Origin: Saccopteryx bilineata
Taxonomy: Eukaryota > Chordata > Mammalia > Chiroptera > Emballonuridae
Reading direction: 5' to 3'
Length of the DNA: 64,000 nucleotides
Assembly (NCBI RefSeq): GCF_036850765.1
Contig: NC_089492.1
Coordinates: forward strand, 166,964,296-167,028,295
The notes beneath the pieces are model-generated. The model worked only from the letters and a program-made list of their open reading frames with translations, did no database searches and had not been told where the DNA came from. Of this stretch, positions 30,032 through 42,571 are shown piece by piece. Numbering within the stretch: the stretch's first letter is position 1; each line of letters begins with the position of its first letter. Position numbers and translations under genes: made by a program.

Positions 30032-32090
30032 ATGGCAATAAACAACTACATATCAATAATAACCTTAAATCTAAATGGATTAAATGACCCAATCAAAAGA
30101 CATAGGGTAGCTGCATGGATAAGAAAACAGGACCTGTACATATGCTGTCTACAAGAGATACACCTTAAAACAGCCTGACCAGGTGGTGGCGCAGTGGATA
30201 GAGCATTGGACTGGGATGCGCAAGGACCCAGGTTCGAGACCCCGAGGTCGCCAGCTTGAGCGCGGGCTCATCTGGCTTGAGCAAAAAGCTCACCAGCTTG
30301 GACCCAAGGTTGCTGGCTCCAGCGAGGGGTTACTCGGTCTGCTGAAGGCCCGTGGTCAAGGCACATATGAGAAAGCAATCAATGAACAACTAAGAAGTCG
30401 CAATGTGCAACGAAAAACTAATGATTGATGCTTCTCATCTCTCTCCATTCCTGTCTGTCTGTCCCTGTCTATCTCTGCCTCTGTAAAAAAAAAAAGAAAA
30501 GAAAAAAAAGATGCACATAGACTGAAGGTAAACAGATGGAAAAAAATATTTCATACAAATGGAAATGAAAAACAAGCTGGGGTAGCAATAGATATAGTAC
30601 CTAGGAATAAATTTAACCAAGGAGACTAAAGACTTGTACTCGGAAAACTATAAAACATTGATTAAAAAAATCAAGGAAAATACAAACAAGTGGAAGCACA
30701 TACCCTGCTCATGGTTAGGAAGAATAAACATCATTAAAATATCTATATTACCCAAAGCAATCTATAAATTCAATGCAATACCAATTAAAATACCAATGAC
30801 ATACTTCAAAGATATAGATCACATATTCCAAAAATTTATATGGAACCAAAAAAGAACACGAATAGCCTCAGCAATCTTAATAAAGAAGAATAAAGTGGGA
30901 GGTATCACACTTCCTGATATCAAGTTATACTACAAGGCCATTGTACTCAAAACAGCCTGGTACTGGCATAAGAACAGGCATATAGATCAATGGAACAGAA
31001 CAGGGAACCCAAAAGTAAACCCACAGCTCTATGGACAACTGATATTTGACAAAGGAGGTAAGAGTGTACAATGGAGTAAAGACAGCCTCTTTAATAAATG
31101 GTGTTGGGAAAATTGGACAGCTACCTGCAAAAAAATAAAACTAGACCACCAACTTACACCATTCACAAAAATAATCTCAAAATAGATAAGACTTAAATGT
31201 AAGCCATGAAACCATAAGCATCTTAGAAGAAAACATAGGCAGTAAGCTTTCAGACATCTCTCGCAGAAATTTATTTGCTGATTTATCTCCATGGGTAAAT
31301 GAAATAAAAGACAGAATAAACAAATGGGACTATATCAAACTAGAAAGCTTTAGCACAGCTAAAGACAATAAGAACAGAATAAAAAGACAAACTACACAAC
31401 GGGAGAACATATTTGACAATAGGTCTGATAAGGGGTTAATAACCAAAATTTATAAAGAACTTGTATATCTCAACACCAGAAAGACAAACAATCCAATCAA
31501 AAAATGGGAAAAAGAAATGAATAGACACTTCTCCAAAGAGGACATACAGATGGCCAATAGGCATATGAAAAAATGCTCAACATCGCTAATCATTAGAGAA
31601 ATGCAACTTAAAACCACAATAAGATATCATCTCACATCAGTCAGAATGGCGCTCATCAACAAAACAACACAGAATAAGTGCTGGTGAGGATGTGGAGAAA
31701 AGGGAACTCTCCTGCACTGCTGGTGGGAATGCAGACTGGTGCAGCCTCTGTGGAAAACAGTATGGAGATTCCTCAAAAAATTAAAAATCGAACTGCCTTT
31801 TGACCCAGCTATCCCACTTTTAGGAATATTCCCCAAGAACACCATAGATGTGCTCCAAAAGGATAAATGCACCCTCATGTTTGTGACAGCATTGTTCACA
31901 ATAGCGAAGATCTGGAAACAGCCCAAGTGTTCGTCAGAGGACGAATGGATTAAAAAGCTTTGGTACATATATACTATGAAATACTACTCAGCTATTGCAA
32001 ATGATGACATTGGATCATTTAGAATAACATGGATGGACCTTGATAACATTATATGGAGTAAAATATGTAAATCAGGTAAAATTAAGAATT
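30032..32090 (+). pseudogene. L1 copy 2 ORF2 remnant, interrupted by a SINE and a 2-kb deletion
   Basis: The N-terminus (MAINNYISIITLNLNGLND) starts at 30032 and is cut by the SINE at 30173. After a short stretch of endonuclease (30513-30590) the sequence jumps to the region behind the RT core. The C-terminal part is recognisable from 30634 on, with a stop at 31183 in place of a Trp codon, and includes the Cys-rich segment near 31680-31735. The last open block (31739 on) runs through the usual ORF2 C-terminus. FADD and most endonuclease motifs are absent. Confidence 0.88.
30173..30505 (+). mobile_element. tRNA-derived bat SINE, type B, nested in L1 copy 2
   Basis: The head CCTGACCAGGTGGTGGCGCA with GTTCGAGACC (B-box-like) is followed by the AGCTTGAGCGCGGGCTCATC segment, AAGGCACATATGAGAAAGC, a CT-rich end and an A-rich tail. 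It splits L1 sequence that is continuous in copy 1 at about 2010-2020. It is nearly unmutated, so it is recent. The target duplication is hidden in A-rich sequence. Confidence 0.93.
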
Positions 32091-32789
32091 ATATGAATAG
32101 ATGGGACATAAAAGTGAGACTCAGAGAGATGGACAAGAATGTGATGGTAATGGGGGGGAAGAGGGGGGAATGGGGCGGGAAGGAGAGAGGGGGTTGGAGG
32201 AGGGGAGGGGCACAAAGAAAACAAGATAGAAGGTGATGAAAGACAATTTGACTTTGGTGAGGGGTATACAGCATAATCTAATGTCAAAATAATCTGGAGA
32301 TGTTTTCTCTCAACATATGTACCCTGATTTATCAATGTCACTGCATTAAATTTAATTAAAAATATTACCAATAAAAAATAGTATTCTCTGAGATACAAGA
32401 TAAGGGAGGTAGGGATATAGTGAACAATAGCCTCTGGAAAATTTTGCTCAGCATTTTCCAGAATTCAACTAAAGCACATCACAATCCACCCTTACATTCA
32501 TGGTCTTTACACTGCAGCCTGGGCCTACATCCACAAACCAGAGACACCCCCAAAACACACACATACACACGTGGGTGCACCCAAAGTTTCCGATGACCCT
32601 TTTCTTCCCTTCAGGAAGCCTAGATTTCTAGCAGACCATGATGGGGGTGAATTGATTAGATCATGTTCAAGAGGAACCAGAGACTTCTCCCTAAATGTGT
32701 AGCACCAGTGGCAGAATGCCTAGAGGGAGGCACATCTTTCTTTAGAGTGTTGAGGAAAAAGTGATTTTCTAATGAAAGGGAAGTTTGTG

Positions 32790-33000
32790 TGCTGGCAAAT
32801 TGAATTTGAATTCCTGTTCTGTCCCCTCTAGGTAGATGATCTTGACAAATTGCAAGCTCAGACTGTGCCTAAGCTTTGTTGTCTGTAAAATAAGTACAAT
32901 ATTAGCTTTTATCTGATACAATCAAAGTGAGGGTTCACAAAGGAATCGACCTGAAACACTTTGTAAGAGCCTGTGACATAGCAAACACTGTGTTTTTACT
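32790..33000 (+). repeat. MIR-like ancient SINE
   Basis: A plus-strand MIR order is visible: TTGAATTCCTGTTCTGTC, TCTGTAAAATAAG and AGCCTGTGACATAGCAAACA. Confidence 0.65.
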
Positions 33001-34533
33001 ATTATCATTTTTTTGTGCATCTGGTCACTACCTACTCATGTAAGCAGTTTCCTGATTCTTAAAACAAGTAGTAAGTGAATTCAGAAAACCAGAATCTAAT
33101 GTTATATTCAAGCCCATTCCAGAATGGACCCAGCTTGGCAAAGAACTGTGTGCTAACCCAGACTCCGGTTGGATAGTGCTATATACCTTGTCCTTCTTGT
33201 TACCTACCCATCAGCAGTACCATCCACCCTGCCTTTTGCCCCAATGGTAGAGGTAAAAAAGTAAAGACAAAACAAAAACTCATACTTCTCTGTCCCTTAA
33301 AACAAAATTAACATGACCATAAAATCTCCTTTGACTGATGATATCTCTTAAAATAGCCTGTTTTCTTTAGCTCTGAGTCGAATGCTAGAGTTTCTTTGTT
33401 AAGTACTATAAGAAATTTCTTTTGGAATATAGTGACTTGGAATTAATAACAACTGATGACAAAAGCCATAAGGATACTAGTGTTTTCTAAGAATGGACAT
33501 CCTTGTGGAACAGCTTATGTAGCACTCAGTTCTTCCCCCTCCCCATTCGTCCCAGCTGCCCTGGGCCACTGAACCATTGGTGATCACCACAGGGCTCCGC
33601 TTTTGCTCTCAGCAATTCCTCTTTAGTTTAAAGGAACCACTGTCCATCCTGCGCTGTCTTGGAGCACAGCTCTAAACTAGATAAGAATGGCATTTGGTTT
33701 CCTCCAGAGCATGGCACATTCCAGGCCTCTCAAATCATTTCACAAAAGGAGGTTCTGAATTCAGCAGCTCTGCAGGGAACACAGCAACCATTCTGCCCTG
33801 ACAGGTCTGTGGCCACTTTCATCAAGAGAGGAGGTGCCTTCCAGGCTACATGTGGCTCTGGTACACCGAGCTTTTTCTCTGGTGTAGGGGAGAACAACTC
33901 AACCCAGCTTGGGTTGCTGGGTACTGTACAGTTTTAACACTGAGTCTAATTCCAGGGAAATCTCTCCTCACTAGACAAACTAGGTTGGTTGGTCACCTTG
34001 TGACTAATAACCAAGTGAGCAGTTCGCAGAGCTTTAGAAACCATCATACCAGCCCAGTATTAAGAGACAGCTCTAGGGCCATGCTTCAACCTCAATAACA
34101 AATAGAGTTTATGAGCTGATCAAGGATTGATGGGTGGCCTCTGATTTTGAGTATCTATATGCTTTAAATGGTCCCCATCAATTGCCTACTCTATCAAAAT
34201 TGATTCCATTGAATCATACATCCAACGACATTAAGCATCTCTGCTGACCTTTGCTTCCTCCCCCAGCCCAGCAAATACAGTGGAGTGAAGGGGATTGTAG
34301 AATCAGATTTCCTACTTTCCATTCCATCTGCTCCTCACTCCTGTTTGGCCCTCATTGGCCTAAGAGGTTTTTTCTTCCTTATCTGTCCTTCTTTGATAGG
34401 TCCAGCCAGGCCTTAGGGAATGAGTTCTTATCACTACTACATTTAAGTTAAAACTATACATATACTCTCAAGTCTTTGCCCGAGGATACACACACACCTT
34501 AGAGATGGATGACCCACTGTTACTCTAAACTAG

Positions 34534-34713
<180 letters not shown>

Positions 34714-34984
34714 TGACATTTAGAGGATAGAGGGGTCCAAGGTCTGGGGAATGGAGAAGAACCTTCAGTCCTGACTTTTTAGTTCTGCCAGGAGCAACAA
34801 CATGGAGTGAGCACCCCAGAAGAACTGAGCTCAGTAGAATGTCTTTGTTGGTCATCAATCGGTGGCAGGAATGTCACTATACTTTCTGAATATGGGTCTA
34901 CACTTGCAGGCAAGGTTGGATCACCTCCCCTCATCAGTCATCAGTAAATCTCCTCAAAGTCAGAGTAAGATATAAGTAAAATTT

Positions 34985-35290
34985 GACAATAATAGCAATA
35001 TTGATTCAGGGACAGCTTCCTATATGCCAAGTACCATGCTGGGTGCTTATGGGACTATTTTCTCTAATACCGGGATAAGCAAAAGTAGGTTTACAGTGTG
35101 AGCATGCAAAACATAGCATTTATTCCTGTATTATCATTAATTAATTATTGTATTATTTATTTTTGTTACAACTACAAACCTACTTTGCCCACTCCTGTAT
35201 TCATCCTAATGGGCTAATTATTATCATCCCCATTTTACAGATCAAGGAATTGGCCTCAGAGTAGTTAAGTAACTTAGCCAAGATGAACAT
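34985..35290 (-). repeat. MIR-like ancient SINE split by a MITE
   Basis: Reverse-complement MIR sequence occurs on both sides of the MITE: AAGTACCATGCTGGGTGC on the left and ATCCCCATTTTACAGATCAA with GTAAGTAACTTAGCCAAG-like sequence on the right. Removing 35070-35197 and one TA joins the halves. Confidence 0.7.
35070..35197. mobile_element. Mariner-type MITE, 128 bp
   Basis: The left end carries GCAAAAGTAGGTTTACAGT and the right end, read inward, GCAAAGTAGGTTTGTAGT, an inverted repeat of about 25 bp with a few changes. TA lies at 35068-35069 and 35198-35199. The AT-rich interior has no coding capacity. It interrupts a MIR element, so it is younger than that MIR. Confidence 0.87.
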
Positions 35291-35346
35291 TCTATATGCA
35301 AAATTTCTGGGAAAAGAATATTTGACACTACTTAGAGTTGCTCTAG

Positions 35347-35556
35347 TAAGGATTAGTCAACTTTTCTTGTAAGGGGCCAGACAGTAAATATTTCAGGCTC
35401 TGTAGGCCAGATGTTCTCTGTTGCAATACTCAACTCTACTGTTCTTGTGTAAAAGCAGCTGTAGACAATATCCAAACAACTGCATGTGGCTGTGTCCACA
35501 AAAAAAAAGCTTATTTATAAAAATAAGAGGCACCAGCTGTAGTTTGCTGAGCCCTG
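35347..35556 (+). repeat. hAT-Charlie non-autonomous remnant
   Basis: GTAAGGGGCCAGACAGTAAA near the start and TAGTTTGCTGAGCCCTG at the end match the layout of a widespread placental-mammal DNA transposon family whose exact name I cannot fix. Confidence 0.65.
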
Positions 35557-36165
35557 CTCTTAAGGAAGAGACAATATTGAACATGGATCATAGCGGTGGG
35601 TTCACTGTCTCGCCACCATCCTCCCAGCACATGCTCTCATATGTTTATTGGACCTGGAACACCATGATTCCAGCAACCAGTCAGCCCAGGTCCTTCCAAG
35701 GAGCTAGTATGTGGAGGAGCAAATATCAACATGTATTGTACTATTTGCCAACATTCAGAAAGAAATGAAACTATGAGCAACATGTGAACCCTATCTGCTC
35801 TTCCAAACATCCCTGGAAGACTTTGGATGGATAACTTTGATGTTAAAATAAAAGCAGGACTTCTCTCGCAGGTCTCCTCATTCTGGCTCTTCTCTGGGTG
35901 CTCAGGAGTGGCTCCTATCTGGGAGGAAGGAGATGACTTCCTGCCCTGGGAATGAGCTGACTCGGTGCCCTCTGACCCATTGCCCACTGACCTATTGTTT
36001 GTAATAGACTTTATAATCCTTGGGTCTAATGGGTGCATGGAAAGGCTGAGAGCTTTAGGCCCAGCTTTCTGTGTGACACAGCAGGGTATGAGGTAAGCTC
36101 TGGTGTCTTGGTGGTTGCCACAGTAACCCCCACTGCAAGAAGCTCATTTCTCTTTTTTTTTTCAG

Positions 36166-36211
36166 ACCCACCCTGCGTCGACTGCGCCCAGAAGATATGT
36201 TTGAAACATGG
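36166..36211 (+). CDS. CASQ2: CASQ2 exon 7
   Basis: Acceptor TTTTTTTTTTCAG ends at 36165; donor GTAAGA starts at 36212. This 46-nt exon completes Arg246 and encodes PTLRRLRPEDMFETW, the start of the third thioredoxin-like domain. It is too short for ordinary open-frame detection, but phase and identity leave little doubt. Confidence 0.97.
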
Positions 36212-36494
36212 GTAAGAAAGTGACAAACTCCTTCTGCCCTGTAGAGACTGGTGTATTCCCAAAGAATCCCCTTTGAGTCCCAAACTCAAATCAAGCTTTA
36301 CTTGGCTGATGTAGCTATCTAAATGTGGACAGCATTGAGCTCAGTGAAAACCCAGTTTTCATGGATCCAATTTATGCCTTTCTGGTACTACCCACGAGGC
36401 AAAATTACTCTACCTCTAAGTTTATTTTCCATGGTGACTACTGGCTTCTGTTCACTGACCACGAGAGGCTCAGGGTAACATAATGGAAGGTGGT

Positions 36495-36677
36495 CAAGCT
36501 ATGTTGTCATGGAGACTTGGGTTCAAGTCTAGAATCTGACCCTAGTAGCTTTGCATCCCACGTCAAGTCTTGTGAGCTTTCTGAGCTTTAGTTTCTGCAT
36601 CTAAAATCAGAGCTTTTTGTAAGGATGAATGGTGCAAAAAGCCCAGGATATGGCAAGTGCTTGATAAATAAATGTTT
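36495..36677 (+). repeat. MIR-like ancient SINE
   Basis: GACTTGGGTTCAAGTCTAG, TTTCTGAGCTTTAGTTTCTG and CAAGTGCTTGATAAATAAATG follow the MIR consensus in order. Confidence 0.75.
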
Positions 36678-36679
36678 TT

Positions 36680-36876
36680 TTAAATTGCTCTTTAGAGAGA
36701 GAGGAAGGGAGTGAGAGAGAGAGACAGGGACAGAGAGGGAAACATTGTTTTGTTGTTCCACTTACTTATGCACTCACTGGTTGATTCTTGTATGTGCCTT
36801 GGCAGGGGATCAAACCCACAACCTTGGTGTAATCCATATGATTCTCTAACCAACAGAACTACCTGGCCAGGGCTGG
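36680..36876 (-). mobile_element. Ves-like tRNA-derived bat SINE, older copy
   Basis: The reverse complement reads AGCCCTGGCCAGGTAGTTCT, then GTTGGTTAGAG, GGGTTTGATCCCC, AAGGCACATAC and a CT-rich end. This head variant differs from types A and B in this window and resembles classical Ves elements. Confidence 0.8.
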
Positions 36877-37409
36877 TAGCTGGTTTTATCCAGATCAGCT
36901 CAAGGCACTAGAAAGCACTGAGCCAGCTTATCCCTTAGGTCTAAGTTTAGACAATATGGCAGGCGGGTCAAATAGTATTAGAAAGGGGGTTCTGGGGATA
37001 CAGTCTCCCACCCACCTCAAATTTATACAAAATTCTGTAAACAGTAACAACCAAAATCTGTGGCTAAGTTTTCAAAGCATTTCATGTATCCTTTTATTGG
37101 TGTGTAACTTATTCAGATGTGTGCCATGGAACAAACATTTCCAAAGACAATGAAGGGTAGATAGATAATCCAATGTATAGGAGCGGACTGCTTCAGAACA
37201 GCACCACACGATAGAAACATATTTTCCCAACACCTCAAACTTTCAAAAAATTTAACCTTTAAAATGCTTTGTTATTACATATAAGTGGTATAGCAGTGCT
37301 TTAAAAATAATAGTCCTCTTGAAGACATTTTTACGTAAAATTATTTCAGACTTGGAAGAAATAAGGCACAGAATTCCATGATCTCTTTACCCAGATTCCC
37401 CAAGTGTTA

Positions 37410-37830
37410 ACATTTTACCACCTTTGCTTTTTATGTTCTCTTGATAGATAGATAGATAGATAGATAGATACATAGATTTTCTTATTCTGAATCATTTGAG
37501 AGCAAGTGGAAGACACAATTCCCTTTTACCTTTAAACATTGCAGAGGTTTTTTAAAACTAGACTTTCTCTTACATAACCACAGTACATTTACTAAAATCA
37601 GGAAATTAATATAATTTCATTATTTTATCTATGAACCTTATTCAAATTGACTAGTTGTCCCACTAATGTCCTGCACAGCATGAGAAAAATGTTTTATTCC
37701 TGGCCCAGGGTCCAGCCCTGGATCACACTCCTGCATTCAGTTTTTACATTTGTTTAGCTGCCTTTGATCTGGAATAGGTTTTTGGTCTTTGTCTTTCATG
37801 ATACAAGGCACCATTTTAAATTGAGAGTGA
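37410..37830 (-). repeat. Old L1 3'-end fragment with internal GATA microsatellite
   Basis: The sequence resembles the reverse complement of an old L1ME/L1MC-type 3' end, with GGAAGACACAATTC- and CCCACTAATGTCC-like segments. A (GATA)n tract of about seven units lies at 37443-37470. Family assignment is tentative. Confidence 0.5.
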
Positions 37831-37889
37831 TCATTACTCTTCTGCTATGCCTTTAGCCATAGATCTCCTTTTCATTTTCTTCATCCCTA

Positions 37890-38335
37890 TAAGGTATTTT
37901 TCCCCGCTGAGGAAGAAGGAAGGCCGTAGCCACGAAGTGTGGATAAGCAAAAGCTTCATTGAGTATAGAGTGCTTCCTGGATGATGTTCCCTGGTCCGGG
38001 GGACACGGGTCAGGGAAGTCGCACAGATGAAAACGCCTGTGGGATATTTAAAGGGTCCCATCTAGGGTGGTCGAGCTAATATGACGTGGCGAAATCTCAC
38101 TGGCTGACAGAGAGTCGCTTTTTTCCTAAGGACTCCTGGGAAGTTCTTTTGGTGCACATGGTTGTGGGCGGTTCTAGCCAAAGTTCCGGGTCTGGTTTCT
38201 CACGTGACCTTTCCCCATTATCCACCGACCTGACAATCCTTACTAGATAAGTCTCAATTACCTAGGCTTTTGGAAGGAAGAGACTACAAAATGGTTGAGC
38301 TCTTTTTTCAAGGCCTTCCCTCATTGACACAGCAG
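37890..38335 (-). mobile_element. Probable solo LTR of an endogenous retrovirus (class I-like)
   Basis: Read on the minus strand, the stretch has promoter-like TTTAAATA near 38045, a C-rich block after it (CCCTGACCCGTGTCCCCC near 38000), and a segment around AATGAAGCTTTTGC near 37955 where a gammaretrovirus-type LTR carries its poly(A) signal and R region. TG/CA termini are plausible near 38329 and 37908 but I cannot find a clear 4-6 bp duplication. No viral gene sequence adjoins it. The assignment rests on layout and composition, so an unrelated regulatory-looking sequence is possible. Confidence 0.55.
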
Positions 38336-39701
38336 CCTCACACCCAAGATCCCTGAGTTCCATAGCAGGAGAGTCTCCATCGGGACCCCTCCCCCATCCA
38401 CAAACACCCTAACATCCACACCACCCTGCAGGAACTCCCTCCCGCCAAGTAAGAGCTGGGTATTCAGAAAAGGCGTTCACTGTCTGGCTTCATTGAAACT
38501 CACCCTCTGCTTTCTTTTCACTTAATGAATAATATAAGTCACAGCCCTTTGCGATAATATGAAATAACGATGGCTCATATTTTCTATATTGTGTATATTC
38601 AATTGCTTTCTAATTAGAAAGGACTGTATGTTATATTTAACCTGGTAGAGAAAAGGGCACTTGACTGGTGTTATTTCTTTCCAACATCATGAAATACCCA
38701 CATGGCTTCCCCAGAAACCCCGACCAGACCTAGCAAGCCCTCATCCCAGTCTCTGCCTTGGGAGGGAAGATAGAACAGGTCTTTCAGCATTACCTTCACA
38801 TCCTAAGAGGAGAAGCAGAAATCAACCTATTGGAAGGATCTCCAGGAAGCCACTCCCCCACCCCTCTCCCCTCTACCTAGGAGGGCGCCTCTCCAAAGAG
38901 CAGCATCTCTGTAGGCCACTTGGCCACAGAAACTTAAACCACAGATGTTGGGAAAGTGACCAGCTAATGGACTTAGAAGTTTTTATCTTCAATACCCACT
39001 TCCCCAGACATTGCAAAATATTTTAATAAGATATGAAAACTAGGTAGGAGTAAAGCAACTATTGACCTTTTTTCTTCCTTAATCGTGCAGAATTTTAAAG
39101 GAGCAACCATAGAAAACACATCATTTATTTTTACTGAAGAAATTGATGCCTCATAATCTTTGCCTGTGTAAAACAGATAGTTATTTATTTATGTAAAATA
39201 TTCAAAGAATGTCAAGGTGGGGCTGGGTGGTCCACACCCAGGGCTGACCTGTCCTTCCCCTCTGAGACTCCACCTTCCACTGGCTCTTCATCCTGGCAAG
39301 TGGTCAGCCAGAGGCCTGGGCCAAAGCCCACAGGGATAGGAGTCAACAATTCCTTCTAGAAGAATCCTTCCTCTCTTGCAATAACAAAGTAGTTCCAAGA
39401 GGGAGCCAGAAACCTCCAGATGAGCCCTTAGGATGCTCCATTGCACCAGGGAGTCTGCTACCTTTAACTGCGTTTTTTTTTCTTTGCTTCCCATAATTCA
39501 ACATGAGAACAGATATTTAACAGAGACTGGAAGGAAACAACAAAATCTGAGCAGGGTAATCTATCTGGTTGGTGGGTTGATATTCATTTCTCCTTGGTAT
39601 CTCTAATATTATCTACTTTTCTTCAGCCATACTCTTTAAAACTTAACAGACATTAATAAGAACGTGTGCTAAGCACAGAGATTATAAAAATAAGCATTGT
39701 G

Positions 39702-40078
39702 GTCCTGTCCTTATAAGTTCAGGTAGAGTATCAGCCTGGAGTGTGAAAGTCCCAGGTTCGATTCCTCATCAGGGTACACAGGAGAAGTGACCATCTGCTT
39801 CTCCATCCCTCCCCCTCTCTCTCCTCTCTCACCTTTCTCTCCTCTTTCTCTCTTTCCCTTCCCCTCCTGCAGCAATGGCTCAAATAGTTTGAGCAAGTTG
39901 GCCCTAGGCACTGAGAATGGCTCTGTGGTCCCCACCTCAGGTGCTAAAAAATAGCTTGGTTGCCGAGCAACAGGGGAACAGCCCCACATGAGCAGAGCAT
40001 TGCCCTATAGGGGGCTTGCCAGGTGGATCTTGGTCGGGGTACATGCGAGAATCTGTCTCTGCCTCCCTGCCTCTCACT
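39702..40078 (+). mobile_element. tRNA-derived bat SINE, type A, older copy
   Basis: A degenerate head (GTAGAGTATCAGCCTGGAG), B-box-like GGTTCGATTCC near 39756, the CT-rich body and the later part with AGCAGAGCATTGCCC are in order. The end passes into an AT-rich (TA)n run instead of a clean A-tail. Confidence 0.85.
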
Positions 40079-40509
40079 TAATAATATATATATGTATATG
40101 ACACCAATCCAGTATGCTCCTGGCTATGACAGAGGGGCAGATAAAGTACTGGGGAATCCACAGTAGGGTCTCCACCAAAGTAACTCCCAAACTTCCACAT
40201 TGGATTTGGAGGGATCTGGTGTTGGGTCATGTTATATATATAAGGGCCCTTTCTTAGCCTTTTACAACTTAAGAGCCACTGACCTGAGTTTGCAACATCT
40301 TCTGCAAACCTGGTAGCAGGGACAGCAGATTCATGGAGCTCATTCTGTGCTGTTGGTGATGTTTGTGACAATGTCTGAGAAGATTAGAGTTGCACCCTGG
40401 GAAAGGGTTTATGACAACTGAGCTCTTATGAGAGGCCCTACATTTAAGTCAAATATGGGATTTAGAAATTCAAATGCCTCCAGCTCAGAATAACTTTTAT
40501 GCCACAGTG

Positions 40510-40690
40510 GCTTATTCTGGACTCCTTCTGTGAGTTTTGGGACCAGACAGAAATGACTTGAATTCCAGATGTGTCACATGCCCGCTCTGTAGCTTTAGGT
40601 AAGTCACCTCAATTCTTTATACATTAAACAGGAATAAGCCTTTCATTTAAGATTTAGAAATAATCTACTTACCACATTCTGATACAAAGG
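40510..40690 (+). repeat. MIR-like ancient SINE, partial
   Basis: GACTTGAATTCCAGATGTG followed by GTAAGTCACCTCAATTCTTTA and ACAGGAATAAGCC match MIR order. Confidence 0.6.
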
Positions 40691-42571
40691 CAAATGGCAG
40701 ATATTAATATCACCGTGTTAATCATCATTGTAATTTCAAGGTGTAATCCCTTTTCTCTGAGAGCTTGCTGTCTGGTAAAGAAGGGAAGATTTATTCAAAA
40801 AAGAGATTTCCAAGACAATGTGATCAGAAGACCAAATGGGTGATCTGGGCAGCAAAGGTGGTGTTTGGAGAAAGCCCCTGGGATGGTCAATCCAGGGGAT
40901 GGTCAGCTTGGCTCTTCCTCACCTGTGTACATGGCATACTCACTGAGCAACCCTGACCTACAGGCTTGTTCTGTGAGTTTATTACTGAAAATACCTGGCC
41001 CAGGTCACACACCAGCTTCTTTGCAGATGTTCAATACAGGCTCGTATGCTGACTTTCTAGATCCACAGAGACAGAGGCTCTTTGCCTTGGTTACAGCCCT
41101 CCATCCAGGGATCATCTGAGGCCTGTGAAGTGATAGCCCTATTATGAGCAGTTTCTTAACAAACAAATATGGAGTCAGAATTCTAAAAGCAATTTCCAAA
41201 TGCATCTGGAAGGGCAGTCAGAAATGAAGCCCACTTCACGGAGTTAACTACTCCTGCCTTCCCACCGATGGCAGGAGCCAGAGACGCAGAGCAGCCTGAT
41301 GAGAACTGATTAGGGTATTCTGGGTGGTGATAACAGCAAATGTAAAACAGTGAGATCCCAGACTGCCCTTCTGGCTGCTGTCAGATGCAGGCAATAACCC
41401 TGCGTGCACACATATAGATTTGTACAATTCAATTCCCCAGAGAATCTGACCATGGCAGTGCCCACTCTCTTGTTTTTAATAATAAAATTCCCATTTAATC
41501 TCTCTGGAATTTTTGGAGGTTTTGTCCATTCCAAACTCAAAAGGAAAAAATTAGCATTTAGATAGGATTGCACCAGCATTAAAATCAATTGAAATGGAAA
41601 CTGCGATCATGGGAGGGTTGAGATACCGGGAGTGTTTTTTTCCATAGAATGATTCTGATATGACAGTCAGGGTGCCCTGTGAATCCCTCCCCCATTGTCA
41701 GTGACCATGACTGTTCACTCAGATTTGTGGCATTCTCACACACCTTCCTGTCCAAGTCTTGCGAGGATTACATTTCTTATAAAGGAGGCACTGCCAAGCT
41801 CTCACTTGTTCTTCTGAAAGAATAATCCGTACAAAGGAGACACAAGGCATGTGGTCCTTTCTTCCCAGGACCTAGAAACATAGAATGCTGCTTGTCCTAT
41901 AAATTTAAAATACTCTGTCTAGATGCTTGGCCTCGTCTAGACCTGTACAGCCACACCCACGCTTCATCCTCACACCCTCAGCCTTCCCTGACCCCCATTT
42001 TTAACTCTTCTGTAGCCTCCCACACTTAGACATGCCTTAGAGACCTATACTGCTCTGGCAAGCTCTGGTTCCAGAGCCCAGGGATACCCTGGAAGATACA
42101 GTCCGCAAAGCGCCCTCTACTGACCACATAGGCTCTTCAATAAGTGGTGTCAACAGAAAAGCACAACACTTGCGTAAACAAAACAGACTCACATCCTAAT
42201 TTGCCTCAAAGATTCCTGTCTGCTGCCTGTTTGGGGACAGCTTCAGGACCTGTTGGCAGCATCCAAAAGTTTCCATAGTCGGCTCTATCACTGATTGTAT
42301 TTGCTGGTGGTGACTTGAAACATGGACTGACATCCCCTGAGCTACGTTCAAAGTGTTTTCTGCCTTCAGAGTGCTTAATGACCAGATTAACATTCTTCCT
42401 CTTCTTGTCTCTTCCTGCTGTGCCCTTGGACCCACAGACCACAGGAGTGAGGCCCATTCACTGCTAATAAGCGTGTAGCTGGTGTCTTCCCCTCTCACAA
42501 ACCCATTCATCAAAAGCCATGGTTCCTCCAGGTGGCTCATCAGTACTCCCTTCTTTGATGTGAATACTGCT

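Larger units (their letters stand above)
28150..32375 (+). mobile_element. LINE-1 copy 2: 5' UTR to poly(A), internally deleted
   Basis: A 5' UTR (28150-29076), disrupted ORF1 (29077-29974), the start of ORF2 (30032), a nested SINE (30173-30505), the ORF2 C-terminal half and a complete 3' UTR with A-rich tail are present in order. AGTATTCT occurs at both outer ends (about 28146 and 32385) and probably belongs to the target duplication, so this was a full-length or nearly full-length insertion. At 30590 the sequence jumps from the equivalent of base 2100 in copy 1 to about 4166, losing roughly 2.07 kb that includes the rest of the endonuclease and the RT catalytic core. Confidence 0.93.
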
